Of a stretch of DNA of 64,000 bases, positions 52,664 to 63,500 are shown piece by piece. Position numbers and translations under genes: made by a program. The notes beneath the pieces were generated by a model. That model saw only the letters and a program-made list of their open reading frames with translations, was not told where the DNA came from and did not search any database. This stretch comes from Gorillibacterium massiliense (GTDB lineage Bacteria > Bacillota > Bacilli > Paenibacillales > NBRC-103111): positions 1-64,000 of the forward strand of contig NZ_CBQR020000096.1 in NCBI RefSeq assembly GCF_000455485.1. Direction: 5' to 3'. Every line of letters starts with the position of its first letter. Positions within the stretch are counted from its first letter, which is position 1.

Positions 52664-55600
52664 TTAAGATTTCTTTTCGACTTTTTCCAGCTTGACGTTA
52701 TCGATCACGACATGATAAGGCAAAGCTTTAATTTCTGGATCGCTTCCGTCGCGGCCAAAACCAAGTAAAAACTTGTACGGTTTTTCCTCCGTAACTTCAA
52801 TGATCGCGGAATAGGTTTTCATTTCTTGGCCGACATCCAGATCTTGAATGCCAGCCCCGCTCCCCGAAAGTTCCGCCCGGATTTTACGCGGGATTTCCGA
52901 TCTGGCGTCAAAGCTGATTCTGTACGTTCCCGGCGACACCGTTATGCCTTCTTGGTACAACTGGATATGCCACCATTCCCAACCAACTTGCTGGATAGCG
53001 ATGTCTGCCTCTCCATCCTTGACGGATATATCGCTCTTCCCTGCCCATTGTTCGTAATCGGCCTGATTATGCACCTTCCAGCCATCTAAGGCGGCGTCAA
53101 ACGATCCGTTTGCGAGAAGATTGGCGCCCACCACCACCCATTCCACCGCCGGCTCCGTTGGATCCGTTGGATCCACTGGGACTGCTGGAACTTCCTTCAA
53201 TACGATGTCATCCATGTAGATCTCGTGGGCTCCATCCGGCGTAGTCGCCGATCCGTTATTCACATTGCCGACGCAGAAATTCAATTTCAACTTGCCGTCA
53301 GCGAGCGACAGGAACGTTTTGGTTATGGTTTCGGGTGTATCCGTCACATTGAAAAAGGTTTCAGGAATCGCAGTGCCGGTATACTCGATTCGGATAGGCC
53401 GGTTGACCGAGGAATGAACCTTCATGCTGAGTTCATAGGTTTTTCCCGCGCCAAGGGGAATCCCTTCCTGATAGAACTGGGTGGACCAATTTTGCGATCC
53501 ACGGCTCGGGAGCGTCATCTTTACCTCCCCGTTAACCAGTGACAATGACGCACCTGCCTCTGACCACAGACTCCAGTTATCCGTATTCACGCTAAAGTCG
53601 CCGTTTCGGATCAAATTGCCGTCATTTTTCAGAATATCCTGTTTAACGGATGCCGCAGCATATCCCGCTGCTTCCACAGTAACAGTATAGCTGGAGTCCG
53701 CGGTGAACAACGACCCGGATAAAAGCAATTTCCCGGCGGTCAATTGATAAGAATCCGGAGCTACCTGCTGTCCGTTCAAGCTGACAACAGCCACTTTGGA
53801 GCGCCATGCCGCGTTATCGGCAAAAGTAATCTCAATGTCTTCGCCTACCCGGTTATTCGTCGCATCGGCGACCAGCCGCGGCGATTTTGCCACAGGCGCA
53901 TCTTTGACTTCAAACACGACGTTATCGATGTAGATCGTATGCGCCGCTCCAACTGCCGGGACGCCTCCCACCAAGCCCATTAAGAACTTCACGGACACGG
54001 TATCGGATTTGTTCATTTTCAGCTCATACTCATAGTGAGTGGTATCCGCGGTCAACTGCTCCGTTTTATCCAAATACCGGGTGTAGGAGCTGTTCTCCGC
54101 AATCAGCTCGATAGGCCGGTTAACGCTTGAGCGGGCGTCGAATTTCACAACATACGTAACGTCGGCGGCGAGCTTCAGCCCGTCCTGGATGAGCATGGCG
54201 CTCCACGGATTCGCTCCTTGATTCCCGATGGCAAGCTGCAGCTCGTTTTGATCCCCCGTTATCGTGCCGGTTACGTAGCCGCCGCTGTCATTAACGGTAA
54301 ACCAGGGATCGATGCCTTCGCTAAAGTCACCGTTCGCCAGAGGATAATAATTGTAGTTCAAGGAAGTTTGGACCAATTTTACGTTGTCCAGCGTAATCTG
54401 CCGGACGCTTCCTCCAAGCAGGAAAACGAGCCGGGACTCTTCATCCGTCGTATTGGGCATCGTGAAAGACAATGACTTATCCGCCAGACTTGCCGTCAAG
54501 TCCGCCGTTTGGCTATCGAATACGGTTCCGTCCTTACCCACGAGTTGAACCGTGATGGGTCCGGCAGATGAAGCTTGGCCCTGGAAAGTAAGCCGGTAGG
54601 TTTGTTCCGCCAAAAGCTGAACCCCGTTCTGAGCCAATTGCACCGCTTCAGCCCCACCGCTCCCCGGACTGGAAATGGCGGCCACAAGCTTTCTGTCCGC
54701 TTCGTTAACCTTTGCCGTCGCGACCGCCGATCCAGACGTGCTGAATTTCCAATAGGTCATCCGGTCGATCCGCCCTTGGTCGAAGGTTCCATTGTAAATG
54801 TGGTTACCGTCGGCAAGAGGAGATTTCGTCGCGTCTTCTTTATACGGATCAGCCGGCGCATCTACTTCCGTAATTCTTATTTTTCCAATCCAAAAGGACC
54901 CGCTGCTCTGACCGAGCTCAAACTCCAACCGGCTTAAATAATCCGTGTTTTCCCCCATTTGAAACTCGTATTCAAAGGGCTTCAACGTGTCCGTAAGCGA
55001 AGAATTTGCAGTAAAGTACCCTGTATATCCCCGATTCGGCCCACCGCCGATTTTGATCGGCAGGACTCGATCCGAGGTGGCTTTCGCCATAAAGTTAAGT
55101 TTATAGTACCGGCCCTTGACCAAAGTGAAGTTTTGGATCATCTGGATGGCATAACTCTCACTGCCGCCTTTGGCGACATCCACTTTTGCATACTTGCTGC
55201 CGTCCAGTGTATCGACAGTTGCGGCAGCCGCTCCACCATAGGCGTCGATGGCAACCAGATTCCACCGCTCCGGATCGGTCACGTCGTAACTTTCCAATGG
55301 ACTCGGTATGGAGGTGATCGAGTTTATTCCTTTATCAAACGTCTCGTCGTAAAGCCAGTTGCCGTCGCTTGTCGGCATCTTCGCATTAGCCGGGAGATCC
55401 TCTCCGGTAAAGCCGGGCTCAGTTACCGTCTTGTACGGCCTGCCTGTCAACTCATACACCCGGACGTAATCGACTTCCATCGTTTCGGGGAACCGGTTGT
55501 CCTCCGGCAGCTTGTTATCGACGTAATTGCCGCCCACAGCCAGGTTTAAAACAATATAAAACGCTTGGTCGTACGGAGCGGGAAAAGCGTATTTCGCCGG

Positions 55601-57436
55601 TTGGTCAGCCCCTGTGCTATCCCAGTTTGTCTTGGTGGAATACAGTTGATCGTCCACATACCAGCGGATTTCGCCGGGCTCCCATTCCACGGAATAGGTA
55701 TGGAATTGCCCGATGGAACTTCCTTCCGGGAATTGATACGCGCCTCCCGAGTACTTGTTGCCCGGCCACGGCTGACCAAAGTGGATGGTGCCGTTCACCC
55801 GGTCGGGCTCTTGGCCTTTTGCTTCCATGATATCCAGTTCGCCGGAAGACGCCCAAACGCCATAAGCGCTATCCTTCGGCAGCATCCAGAAGGCCGGCCA
55901 GAAGCCCTGACCCTCGGGCAGCTTCATGCGCGCTTCGATTTTGCCGTATTTTTTAGCATAGGTCTCTCCGGTATAGAGTCTTGCGGAGGTGTAGCTTTTG
56001 CCGCTCTGATTTTCTTTTTTCGCCGAGATCACGAGTTTTCCGTCTTTGACCACTGCATTCTCTTCCTTGTAAAACTCGCCTTCGTTGTTGCCCCAGTCGG
56101 TCAGTCCGTATTGGGAGCCAGTGCCCGTCTGAAAGCCCCACTTATCCATATCGATACCCTGGGCGTTGAGGCGGTTTCCCGTTCCGTTGAATTCATCATC
56201 CCATACCATCGTCCACATTTGGGTCTCGCCCGAACTGCTTCCGCCTCCACCGCCCCCAACGGCCGGCTTTAGCGATACCGTTTGTCCTTTTTTCTGCTGG
56301 ATGCCGTTAACGAACACGCCATCCGCCGCGATGACCAGCTCCGTGATGACGGAAACGGCGGAAACCGTAATCCGAACCGGACCGTTGACGGTGACGCGGG
56401 TGAACTTGCCGTTCAATGTAACCGCTGCGTCCGGCTTCACCTTGTCCGTGATGACCACGGATTTGAAGCCTTCTCCCGTCAAATCCTTCTCTTCTAGAAT
56501 AGCTCCGGAATGGAGTTCGACGGAATCAATGACCGTGCTACCGGATGCCACCAGCCGCAACGGATCGCCATCTTTATCGATATCCACCATCGGCAAGGTA
56601 GAATCAACGGCATGAATGCTGTTTCCGCCTCCGCCGGACAGAAAGGCGATGCCTTTCGCGGAAATACCCTTCAAGTCAACGTCGCCTGAACCGATACCCG
56701 CCGTTAAATAAAGATTGCCTGCGACGGAAGTGTTTTTCAGCTCGACTCCTGCGGTATTGATCACTGCATTTCCTGGTATCGCTGTCTTTTCATAGGAACC
56801 TTTTGCATGAAAAAGCTCCCCCATCACTTTGTCGATCAGCGTAAATGCTTCTGCACGGGTGATGATGCTAATCGGACGGAAGGTTTTGTCTGGATATCCG
56901 CTCATGTAAGGGCCCAGCACCTGAACGGCTTCTTGAGCATACCTGCTGATCGAAGCGCTATCCTTATACTTGCTGACGTCTGTTGCGCCACCTTGCAAAG
57001 AAAAGGCCTTGGCCAGCATGACGGCTGCGTCTTGCCGGGTAACCGGCTCGAGCGGCCGGAACGCGTTCCCCGCATACAGCGAGGCATAGCCCGCTTTGAG
57101 GGCGAGAGCAGCATGCTTGGCGAACCAATCGCTGGCCTTAACATCAGAAGGTAGCGACTCTTCCTTTTCCGTAAAACCGAATAATTGGTTGATCACGACC
57201 GCAATCTCGGCCCGGTTTATAGGTGCGTCCGGGTGCAGATTTCCGTCTTCGTAGCCTTTGATCAGTCCAGCATCGCGCCATTTGATTAGGGCGTTATGAG
57301 CCCAATGTTTGCTGAAATCATCTTTCGCGACCGCCTGTGGGCTCGTACTACCGCTTGCAAAAGCAGGTGGAATGACAGACAAAAGCAATAGGGTAAAAAC
57401 CAAGAGAAGAGACAGCTTCTTTCGATGAAACAACAT
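52664..57436 (-). CDS. SLH-anchored GH16 beta-glucanase with multiple CBMs
   Basis: 1590-residue secreted, S-layer-anchored endo-beta-1,3(1,4)-glucanase. Order: signal peptide (1-28, ends AFASG); three SLH repeats (about 38-205); a beta-rich spacer and GGGGGGSSS linker (to 403); GH16 domain (about 405-665) with catalytic GELDIMEA (Glu533, Glu538); then about five family 4/9-type carbohydrate-binding modules, each opening with a NGxF- or ETF-like strand (as in LLANGSFDAALDGW), with an Ig-like domain among them. I chose ATG at 57434-57436 (AAGGGAG upstream). The architecture resembles clostridial and Paenibacillus Lic16A. Two operator palindromes lie upstream, downstream of a lacI gene. Confidence 0.9.
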   Translation of the reverse strand: MLFHRKKLSLLLVFTLLLLSVIPPAFASGSTSPQAVAKDDFSKHWAHNALIKWRDAGLIKGYEDGNLHPDAPINRAEIAVVINQLFGFTEKEESLPSDVKASDWFAKHAALALKAGYASLYAGNAFRPLEPVTRQDAAVMLAKAFSLQGGATDVSKYKDSASISRYAQEAVQVLGPYMSGYPDKTFRPISIITRAEAFTLIDKVMGELFHAKGSYEKTAIPGNAVINTAGVELKNTSVAGNLYLTAGIGSGDVDLKGISAKGIAFLSGGGGNSIHAVDSTLPMVDIDKDGDPLRLVASGSTVIDSVELHSGAILEEKDLTGEGFKSVVITDKVKPDAAVTLNGKFTRVTVNGPVRITVSAVSVITELVIAADGVFVNGIQQKKGQTVSLKPAVGGGGGGSSSGETQMWTMVWDDEFNGTGNRLNAQGIDMDKWGFQTGTGSQYGLTDWGNNEGEFYKEENAVVKDGKLVISAKKENQSGKSYTSARLYTGETYAKKYGKIEARMKLPEGQGFWPAFWMLPKDSAYGVWASSGELDIMEAKGQEPDRVNGTIHFGQPWPGNKYSGGAYQFPEGSSIGQFHTYSVEWEPGEIRWYVDDQLYSTKTNWDSTGADQPAKYAFPAPYDQAFYIVLNLAVGGNYVDNKLPEDNRFPETMEVDYVRVYELTGRPYKTVTEPGFTGEDLPANAKMPTSDGNWLYDETFDKGINSITSIPSPLESYDVTDPERWNLVAIDAYGGAAAATVDTLDGSKYAKVDVAKGGSESYAIQMIQNFTLVKGRYYKLNFMAKATSDRVLPIKIGGGPNRGYTGYFTANSSLTDTLKPFEYEFQMGENTDYLSRLEFELGQSSGSFWIGKIRITEVDAPADPYKEDATKSPLADGNHIYNGTFDQGRIDRMTYWKFSTSGSAVATAKVNEADRKLVAAISSPGSGGAEAVQLAQNGVQLLAEQTYRLTFQGQASSAGPITVQLVGKDGTVFDSQTADLTASLADKSLSFTMPNTTDEESRLVFLLGGSVRQITLDNVKLVQTSLNYNYYPLANGDFSEGIDPWFTVNDSGGYVTGTITGDQNELQLAIGNQGANPWSAMLIQDGLKLAADVTYVVKFDARSSVNRPIELIAENSSYTRYLDKTEQLTADTTHYEYELKMNKSDTVSVKFLMGLVGGVPAVGAAHTIYIDNVVFEVKDAPVAKSPRLVADATNNRVGEDIEITFADNAAWRSKVAVVSLNGQQVAPDSYQLTAGKLLLSGSLFTADSSYTVTVEAAGYAAASVKQDILKNDGNLIRNGDFSVNTDNWSLWSEAGASLSLVNGEVKMTLPSRGSQNWSTQFYQEGIPLGAGKTYELSMKVHSSVNRPIRIEYTGTAIPETFFNVTDTPETITKTFLSLADGKLKLNFCVGNVNNGSATTPDGAHEIYMDDIVLKEVPAVPVDPTDPTEPAVEWVVVGANLLANGSFDAALDGWKVHNQADYEQWAGKSDISVKDGEADIAIQQVGWEWWHIQLYQEGITVSPGTYRISFDARSEIPRKIRAELSGSGAGIQDLDVGQEMKTYSAIIEVTEEKPYKFLLGFGRDGSDPEIKALPYHVVIDNVKLEKVEKKS

Positions 57437-57491
57437 CCTCACTCCCTTATTGGTAGATAGTTCGCCCAATCGGACGACAAGCCGACTTTCC

Positions 57492-57509
57492 TTGTCACAC
57501 GTGAGACAA
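57492..57509. promoter_or_regulatory. Operator 1 of the glucanase gene
   Basis: TTGTCACACGTGAGACAA, a near-perfect 18-bp dyad with a CACGTG core, 56 bases before the glucanase ATG. It is the exact reverse complement of operator 2. Confidence 0.7.
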
Positions 57510-57560
57510 TTATGACCGCATTTATACACCATAATTCGACAATAAGCTTTATAAAAACTA

Positions 57561-57578
57561 TTGTCTCACGTGTGACAA
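57561..57578. promoter_or_regulatory. Operator 2 of the glucanase gene
   Basis: TTGTCTCACGTGTGACAA, centred 69 bases from operator 1. On the minus strand its TTGTCA end could itself serve as -35 (with TTTATA 17 bases downstream), placing the start point between the two operators. Confidence 0.7.
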
Positions 57579-57673
57579 TTTTGAACTCAATAAAACGCTT
57601 TCACGACTACTATACAAGGTTGAAACCATCACTGTCAAAGCTTTTTTTGGATAATTTTGGGGCCTGTTTACAT

Positions 57674-57711
57674 AAAAAAAGGATTCCGCAGCCCTATGCC
57701 GCAAAATCCTT
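57674..57711 (-). terminator. Terminator of lacI
   Basis: Minus-strand AAGGATTTTGCGGC and GCTGCGGAATCCTT form the stem, followed by TTTTTATG. It separates the regulator from the glucanase promoter. Confidence 0.8.
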
Positions 57712-57718
57712 ATATCCA

Positions 57719-58741
57719 CTACTTCAGCTTTGTTACCGATTCTCTTTCCACCAGTTCAGCATAGAAACGGGATGGACTCGGAAGAGATGATTTTCCCTCT
57801 ATGGAATCGACCAAGGAATTGATCAGATACATTCCCATGGCAACGGTAGGCACCTTCATGGTTGTCAGGGATGGCGTCGTATACCGGGTCAGGATCAGAT
57901 CGTCAAAGCCGATGATGGATACGTCGTCAGGGATCTTTACCCCCCTGCGCTGAAGTCCTCTCATCAATCCGATAGCCATCCAGTCGTTAGCGGCAAACAC
58001 TGCGGAAGGTAGGTTCAAAGCGGCCAAAAAATGCTTCGCCGCCGCTTCCCCCGCCTGTTCGGAAAAATCCCCCTGAACGATGCGGTCTTCATTCGCTGAA
58101 AGGCCCCGCTCCGCCAAAGCCAGGCGAAAACCGGCCAGCCGGTCAAGCGCATGGGAGGACTCAGCCGGTCCGGTGACAAACCCGATATCTGTATGACCGG
58201 CATCCAGCAAATAGCTTGCCGCCTGATACGCCGAGTATTTATTGTCGAGAACCGGCACCGGATACTCGCCGCTTCCGCCGATGGACGTATAATCGAATGC
58301 CCCGAAACAATAGCCATTGCCGGTCATTTCCGCGATTAATTCTTCTGAGCCGTTCCAACCTATGAGCACGCCGGCATCGATACTTTTTTCCCTGAACAAG
58401 GTTAAAGCCGCTTCCGGATGCTCCGCATCAACCATGTCCGTTAAAACGTTGTATCCACGCATGGAAGCCACGTTCATGATCGCGCCGATAACCGGCCCCA
58501 GGTAGAGGTCGTCAGTGAAAATCCGCGTAAAGCTTTTATCCTGCAAAATGATGAGCCCAATGGTTTTCGTTGTCTTGCTGGATAGCTTCCGAGCAAACGC
58601 ATTAGGCACGTAATTGTTCTCGCGGATGACCTTCCATACCTTGTCCCGGGTTTCCGGGTGCACCCCTGCCTGATGATTCATTACACGGGTTACCGTTTTT
58701 CGGGAAACGCCCGCCAGACGGGCGATTTCGAAACTGTCCAT
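57719..58741 (-). CDS. LacI-family transcriptional regulator
   Basis: 340 residues: N-terminal HTH with hinge (EIARLAGVSRKTVTRVMNHQ, ending VPNAFARKLSSKTTKTIG) and a periplasmic-binding-like effector domain (IGLIILQDKSF ... NDWMAIGLMRGLQRRGV). ATG at 58739-58741 with AAGGG about 10 bases upstream. It sits directly upstream of the glucanase gene on the same strand, and the two CACGTG-centred dyads in front of that gene are the probable targets. Sugar effectors (gluco-oligosaccharides) are inferred from context. Confidence 0.9.
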   Translation of the reverse strand: MDSFEIARLAGVSRKTVTRVMNHQAGVHPETRDKVWKVIRENNYVPNAFARKLSSKTTKTIGLIILQDKSFTRIFTDDLYLGPVIGAIMNVASMRGYNVLTDMVDAEHPEAALTLFREKSIDAGVLIGWNGSEELIAEMTGNGYCFGAFDYTSIGGSGEYPVPVLDNKYSAYQAASYLLDAGHTDIGFVTGPAESSHALDRLAGFRLALAERGLSANEDRIVQGDFSEQAGEAAAKHFLAALNLPSAVFAANDWMAIGLMRGLQRRGVKIPDDVSIIGFDDLILTRYTTPSLTTMKVPTVAMGMYLINSLVDSIEGKSSLPSPSRFYAELVERESVTKLK

Positions 58742-58768
58742 TCCTCACACACCCTTGCCGCTTTCAGT

Positions 58769-59080
58769 TCATTCGTAAGAGCAGCAATAATCGGTAACCG
58801 TTGATACATTAAGCTTGAATCGGGTATGAGCCGGCACTTTGAATTCGCCTTTGCCGCTAATCGTCTGCCACTCGCTTTCGCCGGGGAGCAGCACCTGCAA
58901 GTCCCCTGCCAAGATCTCCATGATCTCGACGGTATCCGTTCCGAATTCGTATTCACCGGGCAGCATGATCCCAAGGGTTTTCTTCGAACCATCGGCAAAC
59001 CGCACCGTGCGGCTCGTTACTTTCCCATCAAAATACACATTCGCTTCTTTAACTACCGTTACTCCCGAAAACTCTCCCAT
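58769..59080 (-). CDS. ppnP: Pyrimidine/purine nucleoside phosphorylase PpnP (DUF1255)
   Basis: 103-residue single-domain cupin that phosphorolyses a range of nucleosides in the E. coli homologue. Matching features are [54 protein letters not shown] and [11 protein letters not shown] ending in DYCCSYE. ATG at 59078-59080 follows AAAGGGG; the frame continues upstream to 59149 without support. 27 bases before lacI, probably one transcript, but a functional link is not evident. Confidence 0.88.
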   Translation of the reverse strand: MGEFSGVTVVKEANVYFDGKVTSRTVRFADGSKKTLGIMLPGEYEFGTDTVEIMEILAGDLQVLLPGESEWQTISGKGEFKVPAHTRFKLNVSTVTDYCCSYE

Positions 59081-59259
59081 CTCGCTCGTCCCCTTTATGG
59101 TTTCTTCTGAAAATACCCTGTATGTATCAATTATCCGATAGTTTATCATGATGCGGGTTATCTTGCACCTATAAAATGCCAGGCTGACATTTGAGCTTTT
59201 CTGGGTAGCTTGATAGGATATAATGAAAGGTAAAATGAGAGAAACAAGGAGTTGCGACG

Positions 59260-59865
59260 ATGGAACTGAATTTTGAAGACCCGATGACGAACCGGGATTT
59301 CAGCTACGAGGATTTACGCGAGGCAGATTGGCAGGGCCGGGTCTTTACCCGCTGCCGTTTTATAAACAGTCATTTGGAGGAGCTGCAAACGGTCAACTGC
59401 CAATTTATCGATTGCGATTTTAGCGGCGCCTATTTCAATGCCTCAGTCCACCGCGGAACCGCCTTTACCAATTGCAAGTTTCAAGGAGCCAATCTCTTTG
59501 TCAGCCTGTTTGAGGATTGTAAAATGGTAGGCTCCGACTTTGACGAGGCTAATTTGGACGGCTTCACCCTGAAAGGCGGCGATTGGTCGTACGCGAACCT
59601 GCGCCATGCCAACCTCTCTAAGCAGAACCTGAAGGGAATCAAGCTGCGGGAAGCGGAAATGGTCGGCTGCAATCTGGAAAAATCCGATCTGCGAGAAGCG
59701 GATCTGACGCGGGTTCAGCTAAGCGGAGCCAAGCTGGCGGGAGCCGATTTGCGCGGGGCCAACGTAGACGGCGTCGACTTCCGCAGCGTCGACGTCAAAG
59801 GCGTGCGCATGGATACGCTGCAGGCGGTTGCCTTTTTACGCTCCTTCGGAGCGAAGGTGGAGTAA
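59260..59865 (+). CDS. Pentapeptide-repeat protein
   Basis: 201 residues made mainly of A(D/N)LxX pentapeptides that fold as a right-handed quadrilateral beta-helix ([38 protein letters not shown]). Length and layout resemble Qnr/MfpA/YjbI-type members, some of which mimic DNA and protect gyrase, but no specific match to those is claimed. AAGGAG lies 8 bases before ATG. It converges on the lipoprotein gene with only 3 bases between stop codons. Confidence 0.85.
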   Translation: MELNFEDPMTNRDFSYEDLREADWQGRVFTRCRFINSHLEELQTVNCQFIDCDFSGAYFNASVHRGTAFTNCKFQGANLFVSLFEDCKMVGSDFDEANLDGFTLKGGDWSYANLRHANLSKQNLKGIKLREAEMVGCNLEKSDLREADLTRVQLSGAKLAGADLRGANVDGVDFRSVDVKGVRMDTLQAVAFLRSFGAKVE

Positions 59866-59868
59866 TCC

Positions 59869-60357
59869 CTAAGAAACGGTAAACGAAACGGGCTCGGATT
59901 CCAGTTCAAAATCAACCTTCCGGCTGCCCTCTTGAATCCGGAACTTCGCTTTCGCAACAGCCTTATACTTTCCGGCAGGCAAGGTGCATTCATTGTTATG
60001 CGGATGCATAAACTGGCCCCCGTCATACCCGAATTTCTCGAAGGGCTTCAACGTCTTCATAAGCCCTATGCTATCGACGACCAGCATGTCCGTTGACGGA
60101 AGCACATTTTCGCCTTTGTCCGAAAGGACTACATAAGAAAAGATATCCGCACCGTAATCCACCTGCCAGGTGTGATGCGATTTGTTGACCAGCGTGCCCT
60201 CCAGCAAAAACGGCTTTCCCGCTTCCATTTCCTTCGGCAGGCTTAGATCGACTCGAAACTTACTCGCGGACAGCGCCGTATCCCCGTTGGTTTTGCAACC
60301 GGCAAGTCCCACGACAACAAGAAGCACGAACAAACAAACAGTTATCAATCGTTTCAT
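59869..60357 (-). CDS. Lipoprotein with BsuPI-like / beta-sandwich domain
   Basis: 162-residue predicted lipoprotein: signal MKRLITVCLFVLLVVVGLAG with Cys21, then an all-beta domain with a NKSHHTWQVDYGADIFSYVV stretch and a Cys/His-containing HPHNNECTLPAGKYKA segment. The pattern recalls the intracellular-proteinase-inhibitor (BsuPI) type domain, but I could not confirm it. Start at 60357 is based on the signal peptide; the frame opens at 60426 and the ribosome site is weak. Confidence 0.65.
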   Translation of the reverse strand: MKRLITVCLFVLLVVVGLAGCKTNGDTALSASKFRVDLSLPKEMEAGKPFLLEGTLVNKSHHTWQVDYGADIFSYVVLSDKGENVLPSTDMLVVDSIGLMKTLKPFEKFGYDGGQFMHPHNNECTLPAGKYKAVAKAKFRIQEGSRKVDFELESEPVSFTVS

Positions 60358-60429
60358 CCAATCACCCAGGTACCCATTTTTATCCATTCTATCATTTTGC
60401 CGGCAGGAAAATATAGTCCGCCGCAAACG

Positions 60430-60480
60430 AAAAAAGGGGCTGTTTCCGAACGGTGCGAACCGTTAGCGAAACAGCCCTCT
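60430..60480 (-). terminator. Terminator of the amylase gene
   Basis: Minus-strand AGGGCTGTTTCGCTAACGG and CCGTTCGGAAACAGCCCC form a long stem followed by TTTTTTCG, 26 bases past the stop codon. Confidence 0.85.
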
Positions 60481-60507
60481 TTCATTTCATGCCGTTTTTC
60501 AGTTTAG

Positions 60508-63500
60508 TTACAGCCCTGTTTTCTCCAGCCAGTTCACGATCATGGCTGCGATTTGCTCGCGGGTGACGGCAGCAGCCGGTTCAAACCGGTTGTTACCGGT
60601 GCCGCTGACGATGCCAAGGACTTTTGCCGCATTGATGCTTTCCACTGCGTAACCGGATGCTTTCCCGAGATCAGAGAATGTTGCCTGATTCGCACCGGAA
60701 ACATCCTTCAGCGCTTGCTGCGTTGAATAGGTGTAAGCTTTCATCAGAATGACCGCTATTTGTTCTCTCGTGACGGATTCATTCGGATGGAAGGTGCCGT
60801 CGGGATATCCTGAAAGGATACCAAGCTTATGCAGCGCCGTTACATATCCGGCATAGAAGGAGCCGTCCTTCACATCGGTAAAGGAACCATTGCCCGCTGC
60901 CTCTTCAATCCCTAAAGCTTTGCCCAGGAATACGGCAAGTTCTCCTCTCGTCACATTCCCTTGCGGATCAAACTTGTCAGCTCCTACACCGGAGGCAATT
61001 TGTTTGGAGGCAAGCAGTTCGATGTAAGCTTTAGACCAACCTTCTTTTACATCGATAAAGGTTTTGTTATACTCCAGAACCGCATAACGGCTGAAGTGCC
61101 CGGTGCTGAAGGTAAATGTCCCGTCTTTCAGCTTACCGCCTTTATATTCAACGGTTCCATCGTTTTCAATGGAATAACCGCCTACTTTTGCTGCTGTTGC
61201 AATGTTTTTTTGTGCTACCTGATCCAGGATGAAGCTCACGTTCACCTTCCCGTTGAAGGTTGTTATGGCGGAGGTTGCTGCCGCACTATTAACTGCCGTA
61301 AAGCTCAAATCGAACATCCGCCCGATCAATTTATAGGAAGCGTCCATCCTTCCTTTGAGTGAATCAATTTCCTTCTGAGCAACTTCCTTCTTGTTGAAAA
61401 CAAGATAGGTAAACGACTTCAGAACAGAGCTGTCAATGGCTCCTGCAGGCAGATCCACTGTGATATCCGGGAATTGAAGCCGGATAGCTACCTTCATCTC
61501 CTCTGCTTTCTTAATGGCCGACACAAGCAGTTTCAAATCCACGGCTTCTCCAACCGTTATTCCTGTTACTTTGATCGTAGCAATCTTATCTTTCTTGACC
61601 GCCAATTCGATCGCTTGGTCAATCAGGCTCTCATCCACTACGGCTTCTTTCTTGCCGTCCTGGCCAATCGTAGCTGTTGTTTGCATTTCAGGCGAAGTGA
61701 GTGTTATTGCTCCTCCCGAACCTCCCGATGCGGAACTGCCTGACGACGTGACAGGGGTGAGCACAAACGTTCCGCCATCCAAGCTGCTAGGCATTGTAAC
61801 CGTCAGGTTGCCCTTGGCGTCTGCATAATAAGTTTTCCCGCCGTACAAATCATTCCAGCCGATACTTCCCATATCAGGGAAAGTGACTTGTTGGGCCTCC
61901 GTTTTTGTATTAAGACCAACAAGAAGAGTCTTTCCTTGATAGCTCCGTGCGAATACGTCATAACCTGCGCTATCGGAAACCGCCACAGGAGTATGAGTTC
62001 CCTTTGCAAAGATTTTTGAGTTGTTTTTCCGGATGCTCAGCATTTTCTTGTAATGCTCAAGAATTTGATTGTAAACAGGCTGATCCAGCCGATCCCAGCC
62101 GAAATCATAACGATTTTCGCTAAATTGACCTTTGTTCATATCTCTTGCATTCAAGCCCGACTGACCAAGTTCTTCCCCGTAATAGATAACAGGCTGGCCT
62201 TTGGAAGTAATCTGCAGGGAAGCAGCCACCTTCTGTTTGGCATAGAGCTTGCCAAGTGCGTCTGCATCAAGGGTTCCATTTTTGAATTTTTCCTGATCTT
62301 CTGCGCTTAACAGGCTTACATCAAACCCGTCTTCGTCATGGCTGCTTAAAAATTGTCCCATCGTTGCCGTATTGTCGAGTTTGGCGCTCCTCTCTTCAAT
62401 AACCTGTTCCACTTTCGCAATATTGCCATTCACGAAATCGGAAGCAATCCTTTTGAATTCGAAATCCAATTCGGAATCCATTGTCCCGCTGCGCAGATAA
62501 CCTCCATCGTTAGCGAAGCTGGCGCCAAAATTTTCCCCGATCAATTTGAATGAAGGATCAATGGCCGTGAGGTTGTTTTTGAATTCCATCCAGGTCGTAT
62601 TCTCCACATGCTTGATTGTATCGACCCGGAAATAATCGATTGTGTTGCCTTTGGCGGTCTTCGAATTCCTAATCCAGTCCGTCTGCCATGCGATGATCTT
62701 CTCGCGAACGGCTTGTTCTTCGGTTTTAAAGTCTGGCAATCCTGCTATCGCATTGCGAATGACCGGATCCTCGTTTGTTGTCCGGAACATGCCTGAGAAG
62801 ACGCTGCGCTCTTCATCGGTAGGAAGGTTTGTCTTGCCTGCCCAAGAGGAAGTTTGATCCATTCCGTAGCCTGCGTGATTTAACACGACGTCGACCATAA
62901 CCTTGATCCCGTTGTCGTGCGCGGTATCAAGCAGTCCCTTAAAGTCGTTGAGACTTCCCAAGTGCTCATCAATTTTCGTAAAATCTTTAGCCCAGTACCC
63001 ATGATACCCATATTGAACAAAGCCGTTGCCTACATTGAAATCGATGTTATCCACGATAGGCGTTATCCAAATCGTGTTGATGCCAAGATCTTTCAAGTAA
63101 CTGATTTTATCGGTAATTCCTTTAAAATCGCCGCCATGGTACGATTCTAGCTGATCTTTTTTGTAACCTTCATGACCTGGATCGTCATTACTGGTATCCC
63201 CGTTAAAGAAACGGTCGGTGACCATAAAATATATGCTTGCTTCGTCCCAGTCAAAGTCGTTCTTGCCGACTGTCTGTCTGGTTTTTACAGTGACGGAAGC
63301 CATATGCTTGTATTTGTTCCCATATTGATCTACAACGGTAATCGGAATTTCTTTAACGCCTGCGGTAATGGAATCGCGAACCGCGATGGTCAGCTCTTGA
63401 AGTTCAGGATCAATGAGAGTTGCTGCGTTTTCACCCAAAACGCTTAGGTCTGCATACATTTCTCTGACTTTGACGCCTTTGCTCAATGCAACGTCCAGAT

